A DNA stretch of 64,000 bases. Source: an uncultured archaeon. Lineage in GTDB: Archaea; Thermoplasmatota; Thermoplasmata; Thermoplasmatales; Thermoplasmataceae. The stretch is from assembly GCA_000965745.1 (NCBI GenBank), contig CP009479.1, positions 1,126,457 to 1,190,456 on the forward strand. Reading direction: 5' to 3'. The translations under genes and the position numbers were made by a program. Numbering within the stretch: the first letter of the stretch is position 1; the number at the start of each line of letters is the position of its first letter. The notes beneath the pieces are model-generated. The model had not been told where the DNA came from. It ran no database searches and was given only the letters and a program-made list of their open reading frames with translations. Shown in pieces: positions 24,736 to 34,379 of this stretch.

Positions 24736-26016
24736 ATGGAAGATGCCGGGGGCGTTTATGATGTGGCCGTAATAGGGGCCGGCATCACCGGCCTGACATC
24801 GGCCTATTATATCAAGAAGAACGACCAAAGCCTGAGGGTCATCGTGATCGACCGTGCACGGTCATTCGCCCAGGGCAACACAGGAAGGGCAACAGCAGGC
24901 TTCAGGGACCTGTTCTCATCGGGCATAAACTTCAACCTTTCCAATTCATCTATCTCTTTTTACAGGAGCATCCAGGACGGCTCAAATTATGACATGGGTA
25001 TGAAATTCGTCGGATACATGTTCCTTCTCAATGAAGACGATTCGAGGCTGGATGTCCTCGATGAAGTGAGAAGGAAAACAAAAGTCCGGGTTCTCGGGAG
25101 GGACGAATTGGAAGGCATAAGAGGGCTATCGTTGGAAATGCCGGGCGAGGAAAGCTCTCTGCTCGGCATAAAGCCGGCAGTTTCTGCCTATATTGGGGAA
25201 AATTGCGGCATCTTCGAGCCCGATCTCGTGGCAGGGTTCTACTTCGATGAGCTCAGGAAAATGGGAGTTGAGTTTCTCTTCAATACCGACGTCAAGAAAT
25301 TGATCCTCACCCCACGCGAGCCTCTTGATTACCCCGGGGAACCTTTTCTCTGGCAGGATAAGAAGATAGGGGGGCTGGATATCAGCAGGGGCGAGATAAG
25401 GGCCGATTTCTACGTCATAGCAACGGATGTATGGACAGACTTCCTGCTTGGGCCGGTTGGCATCGACAGCCATATGCGCCCAAGAAAGAGGCAGGTTTTT
25501 CAGATCGGCGGACCACATGTGGAAGCTATGCTGACCGAATTCAGCATCAACAACACAGGAATATTCCCATTCACTGTTCTCCCGTATTACGGAGTTCATT
25601 TCAGGCCCGCCCCTAAAGAGAAGCAGATGAGGGTGAGCGCTCCGGATTACATAGGACGCAATTTTTCACTTGAGGAATACCCTGAGGCCGAAAAAAGCTA
25701 CTATGAGTACAGCATAAAGCCTGTGCTGCAGTCATACTTCCCGTCACTTGGTGATGCCAGGATCAAGGGGATGTGGGCGGGATACTATTCTTACAACACT
25801 CTGGATGCACATCCATTCATCTTCAGGGATATGAACATCATTGTTGCCACGGGGACAAGCGGCAGCGGCCTCATGAAGGGTGATGCAATAGGGAGGATCG
25901 TCGCTTCAACGTACTCAGGAAAAGAGCGGACTGAGTTATTCAACGGACATGAAATTGAAAACAGCAATCTTGGTGTCGTGAAAAGAGAAGTTCCAAGGGA
26001 AAGGTTCGTCCTGTGA
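24736..26016 (+). CDS. FAD-dependent oxidoreductase, DAO family
   Basis: 426 residues from ATG 24736. The N-terminus holds the FAD-binding Rossmann motif VAVIGAGITGLTSAYYI; a later ADFYVIATDVWTDFLLG and the C-terminal IIVATGTSGSGLMKGDAIGR complete the dinucleotide-binding fold. The DAO family includes sarcosine/glycine oxidases and proline or glycerol-3-phosphate dehydrogenases; the substrate here is probably an amino acid but cannot be fixed. It follows the M24 peptidase by 7 nt, so a link to peptide or amino-acid breakdown is reasonable. A longer start at 24679 would overlap the peptidase and is not favoured. Confidence 0.85.
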   Translation: MEDAGGVYDVAVIGAGITGLTSAYYIKKNDQSLRVIVIDRARSFAQGNTGRATAGFRDLFSSGINFNLSNSSISFYRSIQDGSNYDMGMKFVGYMFLLNEDDSRLDVLDEVRRKTKVRVLGRDELEGIRGLSLEMPGEESSLLGIKPAVSAYIGENCGIFEPDLVAGFYFDELRKMGVEFLFNTDVKKLILTPREPLDYPGEPFLWQDKKIGGLDISRGEIRADFYVIATDVWTDFLLGPVGIDSHMRPRKRQVFQIGGPHVEAMLTEFSINNTGIFPFTVLPYYGVHFRPAPKEKQMRVSAPDYIGRNFSLEEYPEAEKSYYEYSIKPVLQSYFPSLGDARIKGMWAGYYSYNTLDAHPFIFRDMNIIVATGTSGSGLMKGDAIGRIVASTYSGKERTELFNGHEIENSNLGVVKREVPRERFVL

Positions 26017-26093
26017 TCCGTGCTCACAATTTTCCCGCTCTCCATCTATTTCGGAATAATCTAATTACCAGATATCAATAATGGAACATCAAA

Positions 26094-26519
26094 ATGCATG
26101 AAGAGTTCAGCAGTGGAATGATCGTTTACAAAGGAGACGGCAATAACCCAATGTTTCTTTTCCTTACACGCAAGGAGGGATTCCTGGATTTCCCCAAGGG
26201 GCATATCGAGGAAGGCGAGACTGAAGTTCAATCTGCAATAAGGGAGACTAGGGAGGAAACGGGACTGAAGATCACCCCCGATACCGAGTTCAGGTACAAC
26301 CAGGTTTACTGGTACCAGAGGGGCGGTGAGAGAATAAGGAAAAGCGTCATAATGTTTTTAGGTGAGGCTGCAGAAAACTCCCGGGTGCAGGTCTCCTTTG
26401 AGCATGAAGGCCACAAATGGCTCACGTTTGAGCAGGCGATGGACCAGCTTTCATACAAGAACCAGAAGGAGATGCTCACTTCGGCCATGAACTACATTAT
26501 GGTGCACAAGGCAAAGTGA
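26094..26519 (+). CDS. Nudix hydrolase
   Basis: 141 residues with a complete Nudix box, GHIEEGETEVQSAIRETREETGL (Gx5Ex7REUxEExGU), whose Glu residues bind Mg2+. The N-terminus FSSGMIVYKGDG and FLDFPKGHIE resemble diadenosine-polyphosphate hydrolases, which cleave Ap4A and related nucleotides. Start ATG at 26094 lies in a short gap after the oxidoreductase, with a separate TATA-like stretch. Confidence 0.9.
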   Translation: MHEEFSSGMIVYKGDGNNPMFLFLTRKEGFLDFPKGHIEEGETEVQSAIRETREETGLKITPDTEFRYNQVYWYQRGGERIRKSVIMFLGEAAENSRVQVSFEHEGHKWLTFEQAMDQLSYKNQKEMLTSAMNYIMVHKAK

Positions 26520-26603
26520 TCCGGACAGGGAAGAGAAGGATCCAACCGCAGCAGGGTTAAGTTCTCTAAAAAATTATAAATATATTCCAAATAATATAAC
26601 ACA

Positions 26604-27107
26604 GTGTCGAAGCTGACATCCGGTGGAAAGTCAGGCATCATCGCTGGAGTTCTGTACGGTGCCATTATGGGCGTAAACTATCACTTTATCCTCGTCTACC
26701 ATAAATCAGTAATAATGCAGATAATCACAAATTCATTGACTCCAAATTCAACCTTCACTGCGGACCAGCTATACAATGCAACCCTGTACGGGATTATAAT
26801 AGTTTTCATAATTCTCGGACTGATTGTGGGGGCCATACTTGGACTTATATTCGGAGCTGTTTACGACCGCATCCCTGGTAAAAAAGCCACGATGAGGGGG
26901 CTGGTTTTCGGGCTGATCATCTGGGTGATTCTCGATGTTCTGCTAAACTTCAGGGATCTCGTATACGGCGTGCTGTACCTGATACAGTCCCTCGGAATAG
27001 GGCTTGTAGCCTCCCTTGTATACGGATACGTTATGGGCCTTATCTTTGAAAGGTACATGAAAAGGGAGGAACCCATAGAAGACCCCTTTGCCGACATTAT
27101 GGGGTGA
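26604..27107 (+). CDS. Small multi-spanning membrane protein, unknown
   Basis: 167 residues from a GTG. About four hydrophobic helices with Gly-rich stretches (GGKSGIIAGVLYGAIMGV; IIIVFIILGLIVGAILGL; GLVFGLIIWVILDVLL; SLGIGLVASLVYGYVMGLI) and an acidic tail. A TATA-like AAATTATAAATATATTCC precedes it at 26571-26588. No family motif recognised. Confidence 0.65.
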   Translation: MSKLTSGGKSGIIAGVLYGAIMGVNYHFILVYHKSVIMQIITNSLTPNSTFTADQLYNATLYGIIIVFIILGLIVGAILGLIFGAVYDRIPGKKATMRGLVFGLIIWVILDVLLNFRDLVYGVLYLIQSLGIGLVASLVYGYVMGLIFERYMKREEPIEDPFADIMG

Positions 27108-27414
27108 AAAAGTACTGCCTTTCATCGGGGGAATGCACATCCGCCCAATGGTTTTGCTTCGTGCCCGGCGAGGAGCCTTGGCTGCAACCCAACAAAAACT
27201 ACAGGGGTATGAGGAGGGAGCTGCAAAAGAAGGGAACATTGATATCCCCGCGGGGCAATGTCATGAACGATGACGACCTTAAAACCCCACATGCTTTAGC
27301 CGTGGGTGCATGCCAGAGGAGAAATTATAGAAATTAGAAATTAAGGAAAAAAAGCACCTTAACCGTTTAAGCCCACGTTGAAGTAGTGGCACCTTCTGGA
27401 AATCATTTCCCCTA
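27108..27414. other. Intergenic region with a possible IS200/IS605-type end remnant
   Basis: No convincing gene. It contains a perfect CCCCGCGGGG palindrome at 27246-27255 and an imperfect hairpin at 27286-27306 (CCCAC...TTTA...GTGGG). The hairpin resembles the subterminal hairpin of IS200/IS605 right ends, and the frame across 27104-27337 could be a decayed reading frame next to it. Without a tnpA or tnpB fragment this is only suggestive. Confidence 0.3.
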
Positions 27415-27888
27415 TCATGATCCAGGCTCTTTTATTCTTGGCATTCCCCAATGGAAGTAGGTCCTTACACTGGATCTGAGCATCAGGTATACCGATGCTG
27501 CTGCAATTCCAGCTACAACGATTGCGTAGCTTATGATCACAGGCCACCAGCCGGCTATTCCAAGTGGGTACAGAAGTACTGCTTGGGTTGCAATCCAGAC
27601 AATCTCCAGACCCGCAAGACCTAGTGATCCGTACAGGGCCCATTTTTTGTCGTAGTATAAGCCGAATGCAAGTATTACAGGTAATGCAGCGAATGCAACA
27701 ACCAGCCATATGGCGAACGGCATGAAGTTAGACACGAATGGAATGTATCCAATTGTTGGGTCTATCTGCATTGTAACTCCGGTAGGATCCATCATAAGAT
27801 TAACTCCGCCGAACAATGCCAGACCTGCCAGTACGAGATCTAGTGCGATCAGGATCAGCACGCTTACAGGCATCCTCAATTTTTTCAC
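27415..27888 (-). CDS. Four-helix membrane protein, unknown
   Basis: 157 residues with four hydrophobic helices (SVLILIALDLVLAGLALFGG; FMPFAIWLVVAFAALPVILA; LYGSLGLAGLEIVWIATQAV; WPVIISYAIVVAGIAAASVY) and a short basic C-terminus. The layout is typical of small integral membrane proteins of unknown role in Thermoplasmatales. Upstream DNA has a TTTAA-type TATA box read on the minus strand. Confidence 0.65.
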   Translation of the reverse strand: MKKLRMPVSVLILIALDLVLAGLALFGGVNLMMDPTGVTMQIDPTIGYIPFVSNFMPFAIWLVVAFAALPVILAFGLYYDKKWALYGSLGLAGLEIVWIATQAVLLYPLGIAGWWPVIISYAIVVAGIAAASVYLMLRSSVRTYFHWGMPRIKEPGS

Positions 27889-27931
27889 CTCCTTGCTTAA
27901 ATATTGGATAAGGTGGTTAAATGTGTGTTGT

Positions 27932-28543
27932 CTAAAAGTTAAGGATGTCGGTTAATCTCTTTCCTTCTGCAATCTGCTTCCTTATGGCGCTTTCCTTCTC
28001 TACAACAGCCTCGGCCTTGTTGATCGCCTCCCTGATCTCGCCCTTTGGTACACACACGACTCCAGATCCGTCACATGCAAGGAAGTCTCCGGGGTTTATC
28101 CCTACCCCGTTGATTGTGATAGTGACACCAACTTTTCCTTCCCTGTCAGGATCTCCGGCATTTGGAACAAAATTCTTTGCATATATGGGAAATCCAAGTG
28201 CTTTCAATTCTGGAAGGTCCCTCACTGCCCCGTCTATTACCATTGCCACCACACCCCTTAGTTTGGCAGAATTTGCGAGCAGCTCACCCATTATGGCCTT
28301 GCTATTGCCATTCAGTGATGTTGCGACAACTATGTCTCCAGGCCCGGCGGCGTCAATGGCCTTGACCACCGCCCACCAGTCACCGTTGTTGGTCTCACAT
28401 GTAACTGCTTTTCCATAAACGGTCGCCCCCGGAGGGCTCAGGATCTGGAAAGCACCGAGTGAACCCCTTCTCCCCATAGCATCGCTCAGATTGCAGGTTG
28501 AAATAGCTTCAGGTATCCTGTCTGGCAGTACTGAATCGGTCAT
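27932..28543 (-). CDS. RraA-fold protein (HMG/CHA aldolase-like)
   Basis: 203 residues with the RraA/aldolase pattern: TCNLSDAMGRRG near the N-terminus, VVKAIDAAGPGDIVVATSLN, AMVIDGAVRDLPELKALGFP and PGDFLACDGSGVVCVP. The Gly-x-x-Arg-Asp type motif (DGAVRD) and following Asp bind the divalent metal and the carboxylate of 2-keto acids such as 4-hydroxy-4-methyl-2-oxoglutarate. Archaeal members may act on other 2-keto acids; they should not be read as RNase E inhibitors. Length is normal. Confidence 0.85.
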   Translation of the reverse strand: MTDSVLPDRIPEAISTCNLSDAMGRRGSLGAFQILSPPGATVYGKAVTCETNNGDWWAVVKAIDAAGPGDIVVATSLNGNSKAIMGELLANSAKLRGVVAMVIDGAVRDLPELKALGFPIYAKNFVPNAGDPDREGKVGVTITINGVGINPGDFLACDGSGVVCVPKGEIREAINKAEAVVEKESAIRKQIAEGKRLTDILNF

Positions 28544-28674
28544 GACTTTACCATGGGTATGTTTGATTTAAGGGTATCCAGACATATTCTGCACAAATTG
28601 TTCTATAAACTGCTATAGAAATTGTGTCACATTGTACCACAAGCGACTTATGCCCATAACCCGATAAAAGTCAA

Positions 28675-28914
28675 ATGATTAAAGCAGTGGCTATAGTTCT
28701 TGCGTTTGTAGTAGGCGGACTTGGCGTTGCGTCGGCAGCAACAGTGCACTCAGGCTCCGGAATAACGCACCTGATACCCACAGGAAGCGGGGATGGAAGT
28801 TCAGTTCAAGACCACAACGGTTCAGCAGACCTTAACGAACAGGGTGATCTGAATGAAACTTCAAATACTAGCGAAACACAGGAGTTTGAGGGTCAGGACA
28901 GTATTGCATTATAG
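28675..28914 (+). CDS. Small secreted or membrane-tethered protein, unknown
   Basis: 79 residues. A signal-like N-terminus (MIKAVAIVLAFVVGGLGVASA) is followed by an acidic, Ser/Asn/Gln-rich, probably disordered tail. The Ala-Ser-Ala end of the hydrophobic segment suits signal peptidase cleavage. The start ATG is about 25-30 nt after a CGATAAAAG TATA-like box. No family recognised. Confidence 0.5.
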   Translation: MIKAVAIVLAFVVGGLGVASAATVHSGSGITHLIPTGSGDGSSVQDHNGSADLNEQGDLNETSNTSETQEFEGQDSIAL

Positions 28915-28972
28915 GGTTTCCTGACTGTCAGCGGAGTGCGACAGTAGGGAAGCTTTCAGGATGAACTGCCAA

Positions 28973-29875
28973 TTACCTCTTGCTGTCAACAATGGAGATG
29001 TAGATATCCTCAAGTGTATCGTATTCCCCAAACGATTCAACTGAAAGCCCCATCTCCATCAGTTCCATCAGAACCTCGTTGTTTGGAATTTTTTCATTTT
29101 TCTTCAGGATTAATCTTGTACCGTCTGACCTGAACTCAGAGGAGAACTTTTTCAGGAACGTTGTATCCTCTGGAAGTTTATCCAGCTTTATGGCCATCCA
29201 CTGCTCATTGTCAGGGGTTTCAGAGTCATAAGCAACCTTTCCGCCGTTCACGATGACCACCCGGTCACATACCTCGTTTATCTCATATATTAGATGGCTG
29301 CTCAGAAGGATGATCGACTCTTTCTCCCCGTTTATCTTCTTGAGCAGTTGCCTCATCTCTTTCATTCCCTTTGGGTCAAGGCCGAATGTAGGCTCGTCAA
29401 GAATGAGGACCCTGGGATTGCATAGAAGTGCAGAAGAGAGTGCAACTCTCTGGTTCATGCCTCTTGAATATGACCCGGTCTTCTTGTCCAGGTAACCGGA
29501 AACCCCGGTCAGTTTCGCTACCCTTTCGATCTCATCCTGGCACTCCTTTCTTTTCATTCCCTTTATCCTGCATACAAAATACAGTGATTCAAGGCCGGTG
29601 AGGTAGGGGTAGAACTTGGGGTACTCAACCAGCGATCCGACTTCCTTGAGGGCTTTCTTGGGGTTGCTGGAAACATGGACTCCACCTATCTCTATTCTTC
29701 CTGATGTAGGCTTGAGTATGTTGGTGATGGCCTTCATCATCGTGCTCTTTCCTGCTCCATTGGGCCCAAGCAGCCCAACGCAGGATGCATCATTCACATC
29801 GATGCTTACATTGTCTATTGCGGTGACGTTCCCGAACTTCTTTGTAAGGTGGGAGACTTTTATGTCGTGATTCAT
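28973..29875 (-). CDS. ABC transporter ATP-binding protein
   Basis: 300 residues. Walker A LLGPNGAGKSTMM, Q-loop region near EVGSLVEYPKF, signature YSRGMNQRVALSSALL, Walker B RVLILDEPTFGLDPKG and the switch His in ILLSSHLIYE are all present, as in the drug/lipid or antibiotic exporter class (CcmA-like). A C-terminal ~80-residue extension follows the ATPase core. It overlaps the permease gene by four bases and powers that permease. Confidence 0.93.
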   Translation of the reverse strand: MNHDIKVSHLTKKFGNVTAIDNVSIDVNDASCVGLLGPNGAGKSTMMKAITNILKPTSGRIEIGGVHVSSNPKKALKEVGSLVEYPKFYPYLTGLESLYFVCRIKGMKRKECQDEIERVAKLTGVSGYLDKKTGSYSRGMNQRVALSSALLCNPRVLILDEPTFGLDPKGMKEMRQLLKKINGEKESIILLSSHLIYEINEVCDRVVIVNGGKVAYDSETPDNEQWMAIKLDKLPEDTTFLKKFSSEFRSDGTRLILKKNEKIPNNEVLMELMEMGLSVESFGEYDTLEDIYISIVDSKR

Positions 29876-30705
29876 GAAGCTGCCTCCATTCTCTCAAACA
29901 TTACAACGGCAACTGCAAGGGAAATTGCAGTGTAGAGTGACATCACCAGCACAGAAACCATTATTTCAGGAAATGTGGCCGGTGAAAGCGATCCTCCGCC
30001 AAGGAGGGTGCTTGGGTTTATGTCTATGTAAACACGCCCCACCATTCCGGAGGCACTGCTGAGCAGGAAGGAAGCATCCATGTTGTAAAGTATCTGAAAC
30101 ACCAGTGTCATCGAGTTGAAAATCAGGAAGTATATGACGAAAACAGTGATGTACGCATAAAGGTTCTTGGTGAATATGCTGCTTATCATGAAAGTGAAGG
30201 CCATTATCGCCACAACAAACAGCACTGCCATGATATATGAATAGTAGAACTGGACAACCGGCCCTATGTTGAAGACATAGTCGATCACGAGGACCTGGAC
30301 TGTCATGTAGAAAGTGATGAGAATTACTGTGACAGAAAGTGCTGCGAGGTATTTTCCTATCAGGAGGGTGTACCTGCTTATCGGAAGCGGGAATATATGG
30401 AATGCGGTGTTGGACTCCACTTCGCTTGAAATTGATGGTGACCCGAAGAAGACCGAGGCGAATACAGGGAAGTTTGAGAGTCCAAAGGCCCAGAGGTAGT
30501 TGAAGACCCTTGCCTTCAGGGTCAGGGACAGTGAGGAATAGACACCTCCTCCGATAAAGGCCGGGATGGCATTGTGGTACCTGAAGGTCAGGTAAGTCAT
30601 CATGAAGCTGATTATCACTACCAGTATGAGCATCAGATAGAAGCTCCTCGAACGGTAGTAGTTCTTGAAATATTGCTTATATACAATTGCAAGCAAATTT
30701 AACAC
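29872..30705 (-). CDS. ABC transporter permease (ABC-2 type)
   Basis: 277 residues with six hydrophobic helices, beginning with a cytosolic helix (IVYKQYFKNYYRSRSFYLML) as in ABC-2 permeases, and containing SEVESNTAFHIFPLPISRYTLLIGKY, the conserved cytosolic stretch that docks on the ATPase. Together with the ATP-binding protein it forms an exporter; the cargo is unknown. The third gene of the operon is an anchored extracellular protein. Confidence 0.85.
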   Translation of the reverse strand: MLNLLAIVYKQYFKNYYRSRSFYLMLILVVIISFMMTYLTFRYHNAIPAFIGGGVYSSLSLTLKARVFNYLWAFGLSNFPVFASVFFGSPSISSEVESNTAFHIFPLPISRYTLLIGKYLAALSVTVILITFYMTVQVLVIDYVFNIGPVVQFYYSYIMAVLFVVAIMAFTFMISSIFTKNLYAYITVFVIYFLIFNSMTLVFQILYNMDASFLLSSASGMVGRVYIDINPSTLLGGGSLSPATFPEIMVSVLVMSLYTAISLAVAVVMFERMEAAS

Positions 30706-30715
30706 CTTTTCCTGG

Positions 30716-31567
30716 TCAGATATTCAGCCCACCTATCATGGTGGAAATGCCATCGTTGCTGCTCAAAAACCGGAAGATGTCCTGGATGCCTTTTCCGGTT
30801 ACAAGCTCAATAGAGTTTTCATGCAGATAAACATGCAAACCATATTTTACAGCAATGGTAGAAAGGGAAAGCAGTGTGGTCGAATTCAGGTTGTTGAACC
30901 CTATGTAGATCTCTGTTGAATTGTAGGATACGTTCAGGCTTACATGATTGACGTTTAAGGATGGTGGCGAGAAATAGAATAGGGAAATATTGCTCGAATA
31001 ATCGAATATTACATTCCTTTGAGAATGGAGGGCACTGTGATTCATGTAAGCATCTATTGAATCCTCTATGAGTGGAACACTTCCTATGACGGAAATAGTG
31101 TTCTGCGGGCTTGCGATATAAAACGTCAAGTCACTCATTGACGCATAAAGATTGGTCGCATTGACGAAAAGTGAAATTGCCGGCTCCTCCTCAACGAAAG
31201 ACCTCAGTAGTCCTGAGGCATTTATCCCGTCCAGCTTGAATATACTAATTTCCCGGTACTCCTCATAATACTGTAGGGTGGTGTTGTCGGTGATATTGGA
31301 AGGAATCCCCTGGTAGTTAAACAACTGGGGAATCGCAAAAACAGAGATTGAGGTTATGATTCCGACAGTATTGTTTTCAACGTAGATATAGTATACCCCA
31401 TAATCGCTGCTTACACGGCTCACGAACTGTGTATCGGCAGGCAGATAATTTTCAGGGTTTTTCTCATATTGCGATCCCTGATAGTATTGCATGGTGAGAT
31501 ATATCGAAGGAACTGTAACCGAGATCGTGACGATCATAACAATGACACGCTTTAGTAGCAGTTCCAT
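30716..31567 (-). CDS. Membrane-anchored extracellular protein of the ABC operon
   Basis: 283 residues, one N-terminal membrane helix (VIVMIVTISVTVPSIYLTM) and a large outside domain with many sequons (NNT, NITDNTT, NAT, NHS, NIS, NVS, NST). No catalytic motif recognised. It starts the three-gene ABC operon and ends 10 nt before the permease, so it may be an accessory subunit or the object of export. A TTAAATAAG TATA-like box (minus strand) lies about 25 nt before its ATG. Confidence 0.6.
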   Translation of the reverse strand: MELLLKRVIVMIVTISVTVPSIYLTMQYYQGSQYEKNPENYLPADTQFVSRVSSDYGVYYIYVENNTVGIITSISVFAIPQLFNYQGIPSNITDNTTLQYYEEYREISIFKLDGINASGLLRSFVEEEPAISLFVNATNLYASMSDLTFYIASPQNTISVIGSVPLIEDSIDAYMNHSALHSQRNVIFDYSSNISLFYFSPPSLNVNHVSLNVSYNSTEIYIGFNNLNSTTLLSLSTIAVKYGLHVYLHENSIELVTGKGIQDIFRFLSSNDGISTMIGGLNI

Positions 31568-31766
31568 AATTATTTATCCGATAAGAGTACTTAAATAAGC
31601 ATTCTTACTATTAATTTCTCTTATTTATTTAATACCTGAAAACACCTGATCGACGGCATTTCCAAAGGCGGCAGAAAAGAGGGCAGGAGAGAAGAACGGG
31701 CAGTCGATCAATTCCGAATAATGAATTATAGTTAAGTATCAGCATCCCCTAGGAATATGTCGTAAA

Positions 31767-34379
31767 ATGAAGATTCCAGCGAGTACCTACAGAGTCCAGC
31801 TAAACAAGACTTTTGCACTCCAAGACCTTGAGCGGCTGATCCCCTACTTTCATAAAGCCGGGGTTTCCCACATCTACGCATCTCCAGTCCTCGCCGCTGT
31901 CCCTGGAAGCATGCATGGTTATGATATGACCGACTTTCGTTACATTAATCCTGATATCGGAACATTGGTTCAGCTTGAAAATATCGCGAAAAGGCTGCAT
32001 GATTCAGGTATGGGATGGATTCAGGACTTCGCCCCGAATCACATGGCATATAGTGAACTCAACCCGTTCATGCTTGATGTGATGGCAAACGGAAGGGATT
32101 CGATATACTCAGATTATTTCGACATTCTTTGGGAGCGGGATAATGAAACCCATCCAGGGAAGGTGTGCGCCCCATTTCTTGGAGAAGAACTCAACGCTTC
32201 CGTTGCGGAAGGGAAACTGAGGGCAAGGCTCAACGAAGAACTGCATCTTGATTATCAGGGACGATATTTTCCACTGTCCAGCGAAAGCATAGAAAAACTT
32301 GATTCTATGATTTCAGAAGCCCCAGGCAGGGAGCTGCCGAATGAAAGCACGCAATATCATGGGTCTGATCAGGCTGGGAACGCTCCACATGATCATAGGT
32401 ATCTGTTGTCCGTCCTTAATTCCGGCCAGGGTTTTCTTGAAAAGGCTGCATCAATGCAGAATTACAGGCTGGAGCACTGGAAGAACACTCTGATCGAAAT
32501 AAATTACAGGAGGTTTTTTTCCATTAACGACCTCATAGCTTTGAGAATAGAGGATGAGAAAGTCTTTGAAGATGTTCACAATTTTGTTCTCGATCTCATC
32601 CGCAAGGGAGTAATCGACGGTCTGAGGATAGACCACATTGATGGCCTTCTGGAACCCGGTAAATACCTGGAAAGGCTGTCTGGCAAAACTGATTTCTACA
32701 AAGTGGTTGAAAAGATTCTTGAGGACGACGAACAGCTCCCTCAAAGCTGGGATTGCCAGGGAACGACAGGTTACGATTTTCTGAACGCTTTGAACCAGGT
32801 ATTCACGCTCAGCAAATCAGAGCAGAAATTCACCGACAATTACAGGATGATCTCAGGAGGACCTGGATATTTTGCAGGACAGCTACGGGAGGTAAAGAGG
32901 GAGAAGCTTCACAACGAATTTTCAGGAGATCTGGAGAATGTGATATCTGAAATGAATCACGCTATAGACGTTCCTCGGGAAGACCTAAAACAATTCCTTT
33001 CAAGCCTGATATCACGCATGGATGTTTACAGGACATACATTTCTGACTCCTCAGGCAAGTGTGGGGAGTCATATCTTGCCAAAACTGTGCAGGACCTCGT
33101 GACGGAGGAGCCTGATTTGCGCACGGTAGGGGAGTCTATTCTTGAAGAGTTGCACGGGGCCAAAAGGCTGACCGCACTATTCGGGAGATTTCAGCAGCTC
33201 AGTTCCCCCGTAATGGCCAAGTCTCTGGAAGATACAATGTTCTTCAGGTACAACAGGCTGATCTCACTGAACGAAGTTGGGTGCGACCCCGCAGTCTTCG
33301 GGTACTCACTACCCAGATTCCATGAATTCATGAAGAGCAGGGGGGAAGCGTGGAAGTATTCAATGAATTGCACCTCAACCCACGATACCAAGCTTGGTGA
33401 AGACTCCAGGATAAGGCTTTCGGTTCTCAGTGAAGTCCCAGAGGAGTGGTTCCCGGTTTATAAAAAATGGACAGCACTCAATGCCAGGTTCAAAAAAGAA
33501 ATCGACGGAAAGTTTGCACCCGATCCAAACGAGGAGTATTACCTGTACCAGGTCATGCTTGCAGGAAGGTATTTCGATGAAGATTTCAATGAAAGTTTCA
33601 GGAACAGGATCTCTTCCCACATGATTAAGGCACTCAGAGAATCCGGCACAAAGACCTCATGGATTAATGGAAACTCAGTGTATGAATCCCAGATCGAGTT
33701 ATTTGTCAAGAAGATACTGGATCCCGAAATCTCAGGCGAATTTCTTTCATCATTCGACGAATTCCTTAATGTAATTTCGAAATACGGTGCATTGAAATCT
33801 CTTTCCCAGTTGGCCGTCAAGATGACATCACCTGGAGTTCCGGATATTTACCAGGGTTCTGAGACATGGAATTTTTCCCTGACTGACCCAGATAACAGGC
33901 GTCCCGTGGATTACAATGAACTCGAAAAGTCCCTGTCCGAAATCGAAAGGCGAAAGGGGGATCCCGATCTGGCATCCAAGTTGCTCTCGAAGTACCGTGA
34001 CGGCCTAGTGAAGCTATACCTGACCAACATTCTGCTCATTCACAGAAGGAATAACCGGGAATTGTTCCTTGAGGGCTCATACACTCCTCTGGAGTGTGGG
34101 GGCGATCATGAAGATAACCTGATTGCATTCTCCAGGGAGTTCAGGGGGAAAATCTCTATTACCATTGCACCAAGATTCTTTTCCGGACTGGTTTCAAGTG
34201 ATGGGAAAATTCCCGGTCCTGAGTCCTGGGGAGATACATATTTAAAAATTGGCTGGCGGGCCTCAAGGCTCGTTGACATAATCACAGGGCGTCAGATTGA
34301 ACTGGGGAATGATAACAGGATTGGAGCAGGGAATCTTTTAAACAAGTTTCCCGTTTGCATACTGTACGGTGAATCATGA
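31767..34379 (+). CDS. treY: Maltooligosyl trehalose synthase
   Basis: 870 residues, GH13 subfamily 26. TIM-barrel motifs: STYRVQLNKTFALQDLERLI near the start, IQDFAPNHMA, the nucleophile Asp289 in DGLRIDHIDGLLEPG, the acid Glu in YKVVEKILEDDEQLP, and Asp in TSTHDTKLGEDSRIRLSVLS. It converts the reducing-end alpha-1,4 bond of maltooligosaccharides to the alpha,alpha-1,1 bond, giving maltooligosyl-trehalose for TreZ. A GTTAAGTAT box lies about 30 nt before the ATG. It overlaps the GH57 gene by four bases, so treY-GH57-treZ form one operon. Confidence 0.94.
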   Translation: MKIPASTYRVQLNKTFALQDLERLIPYFHKAGVSHIYASPVLAAVPGSMHGYDMTDFRYINPDIGTLVQLENIAKRLHDSGMGWIQDFAPNHMAYSELNPFMLDVMANGRDSIYSDYFDILWERDNETHPGKVCAPFLGEELNASVAEGKLRARLNEELHLDYQGRYFPLSSESIEKLDSMISEAPGRELPNESTQYHGSDQAGNAPHDHRYLLSVLNSGQGFLEKAASMQNYRLEHWKNTLIEINYRRFFSINDLIALRIEDEKVFEDVHNFVLDLIRKGVIDGLRIDHIDGLLEPGKYLERLSGKTDFYKVVEKILEDDEQLPQSWDCQGTTGYDFLNALNQVFTLSKSEQKFTDNYRMISGGPGYFAGQLREVKREKLHNEFSGDLENVISEMNHAIDVPREDLKQFLSSLISRMDVYRTYISDSSGKCGESYLAKTVQDLVTEEPDLRTVGESILEELHGAKRLTALFGRFQQLSSPVMAKSLEDTMFFRYNRLISLNEVGCDPAVFGYSLPRFHEFMKSRGEAWKYSMNCTSTHDTKLGEDSRIRLSVLSEVPEEWFPVYKKWTALNARFKKEIDGKFAPDPNEEYYLYQVMLAGRYFDEDFNESFRNRISSHMIKALRESGTKTSWINGNSVYESQIELFVKKILDPEISGEFLSSFDEFLNVISKYGALKSLSQLAVKMTSPGVPDIYQGSETWNFSLTDPDNRRPVDYNELEKSLSEIERRKGDPDLASKLLSKYRDGLVKLYLTNILLIHRRNNRELFLEGSYTPLECGGDHEDNLIAFSREFRGKISITIAPRFFSGLVSSDGKIPGPESWGDTYLKIGWRASRLVDIITGRQIELGNDNRIGAGNLLNKFPVCILYGES

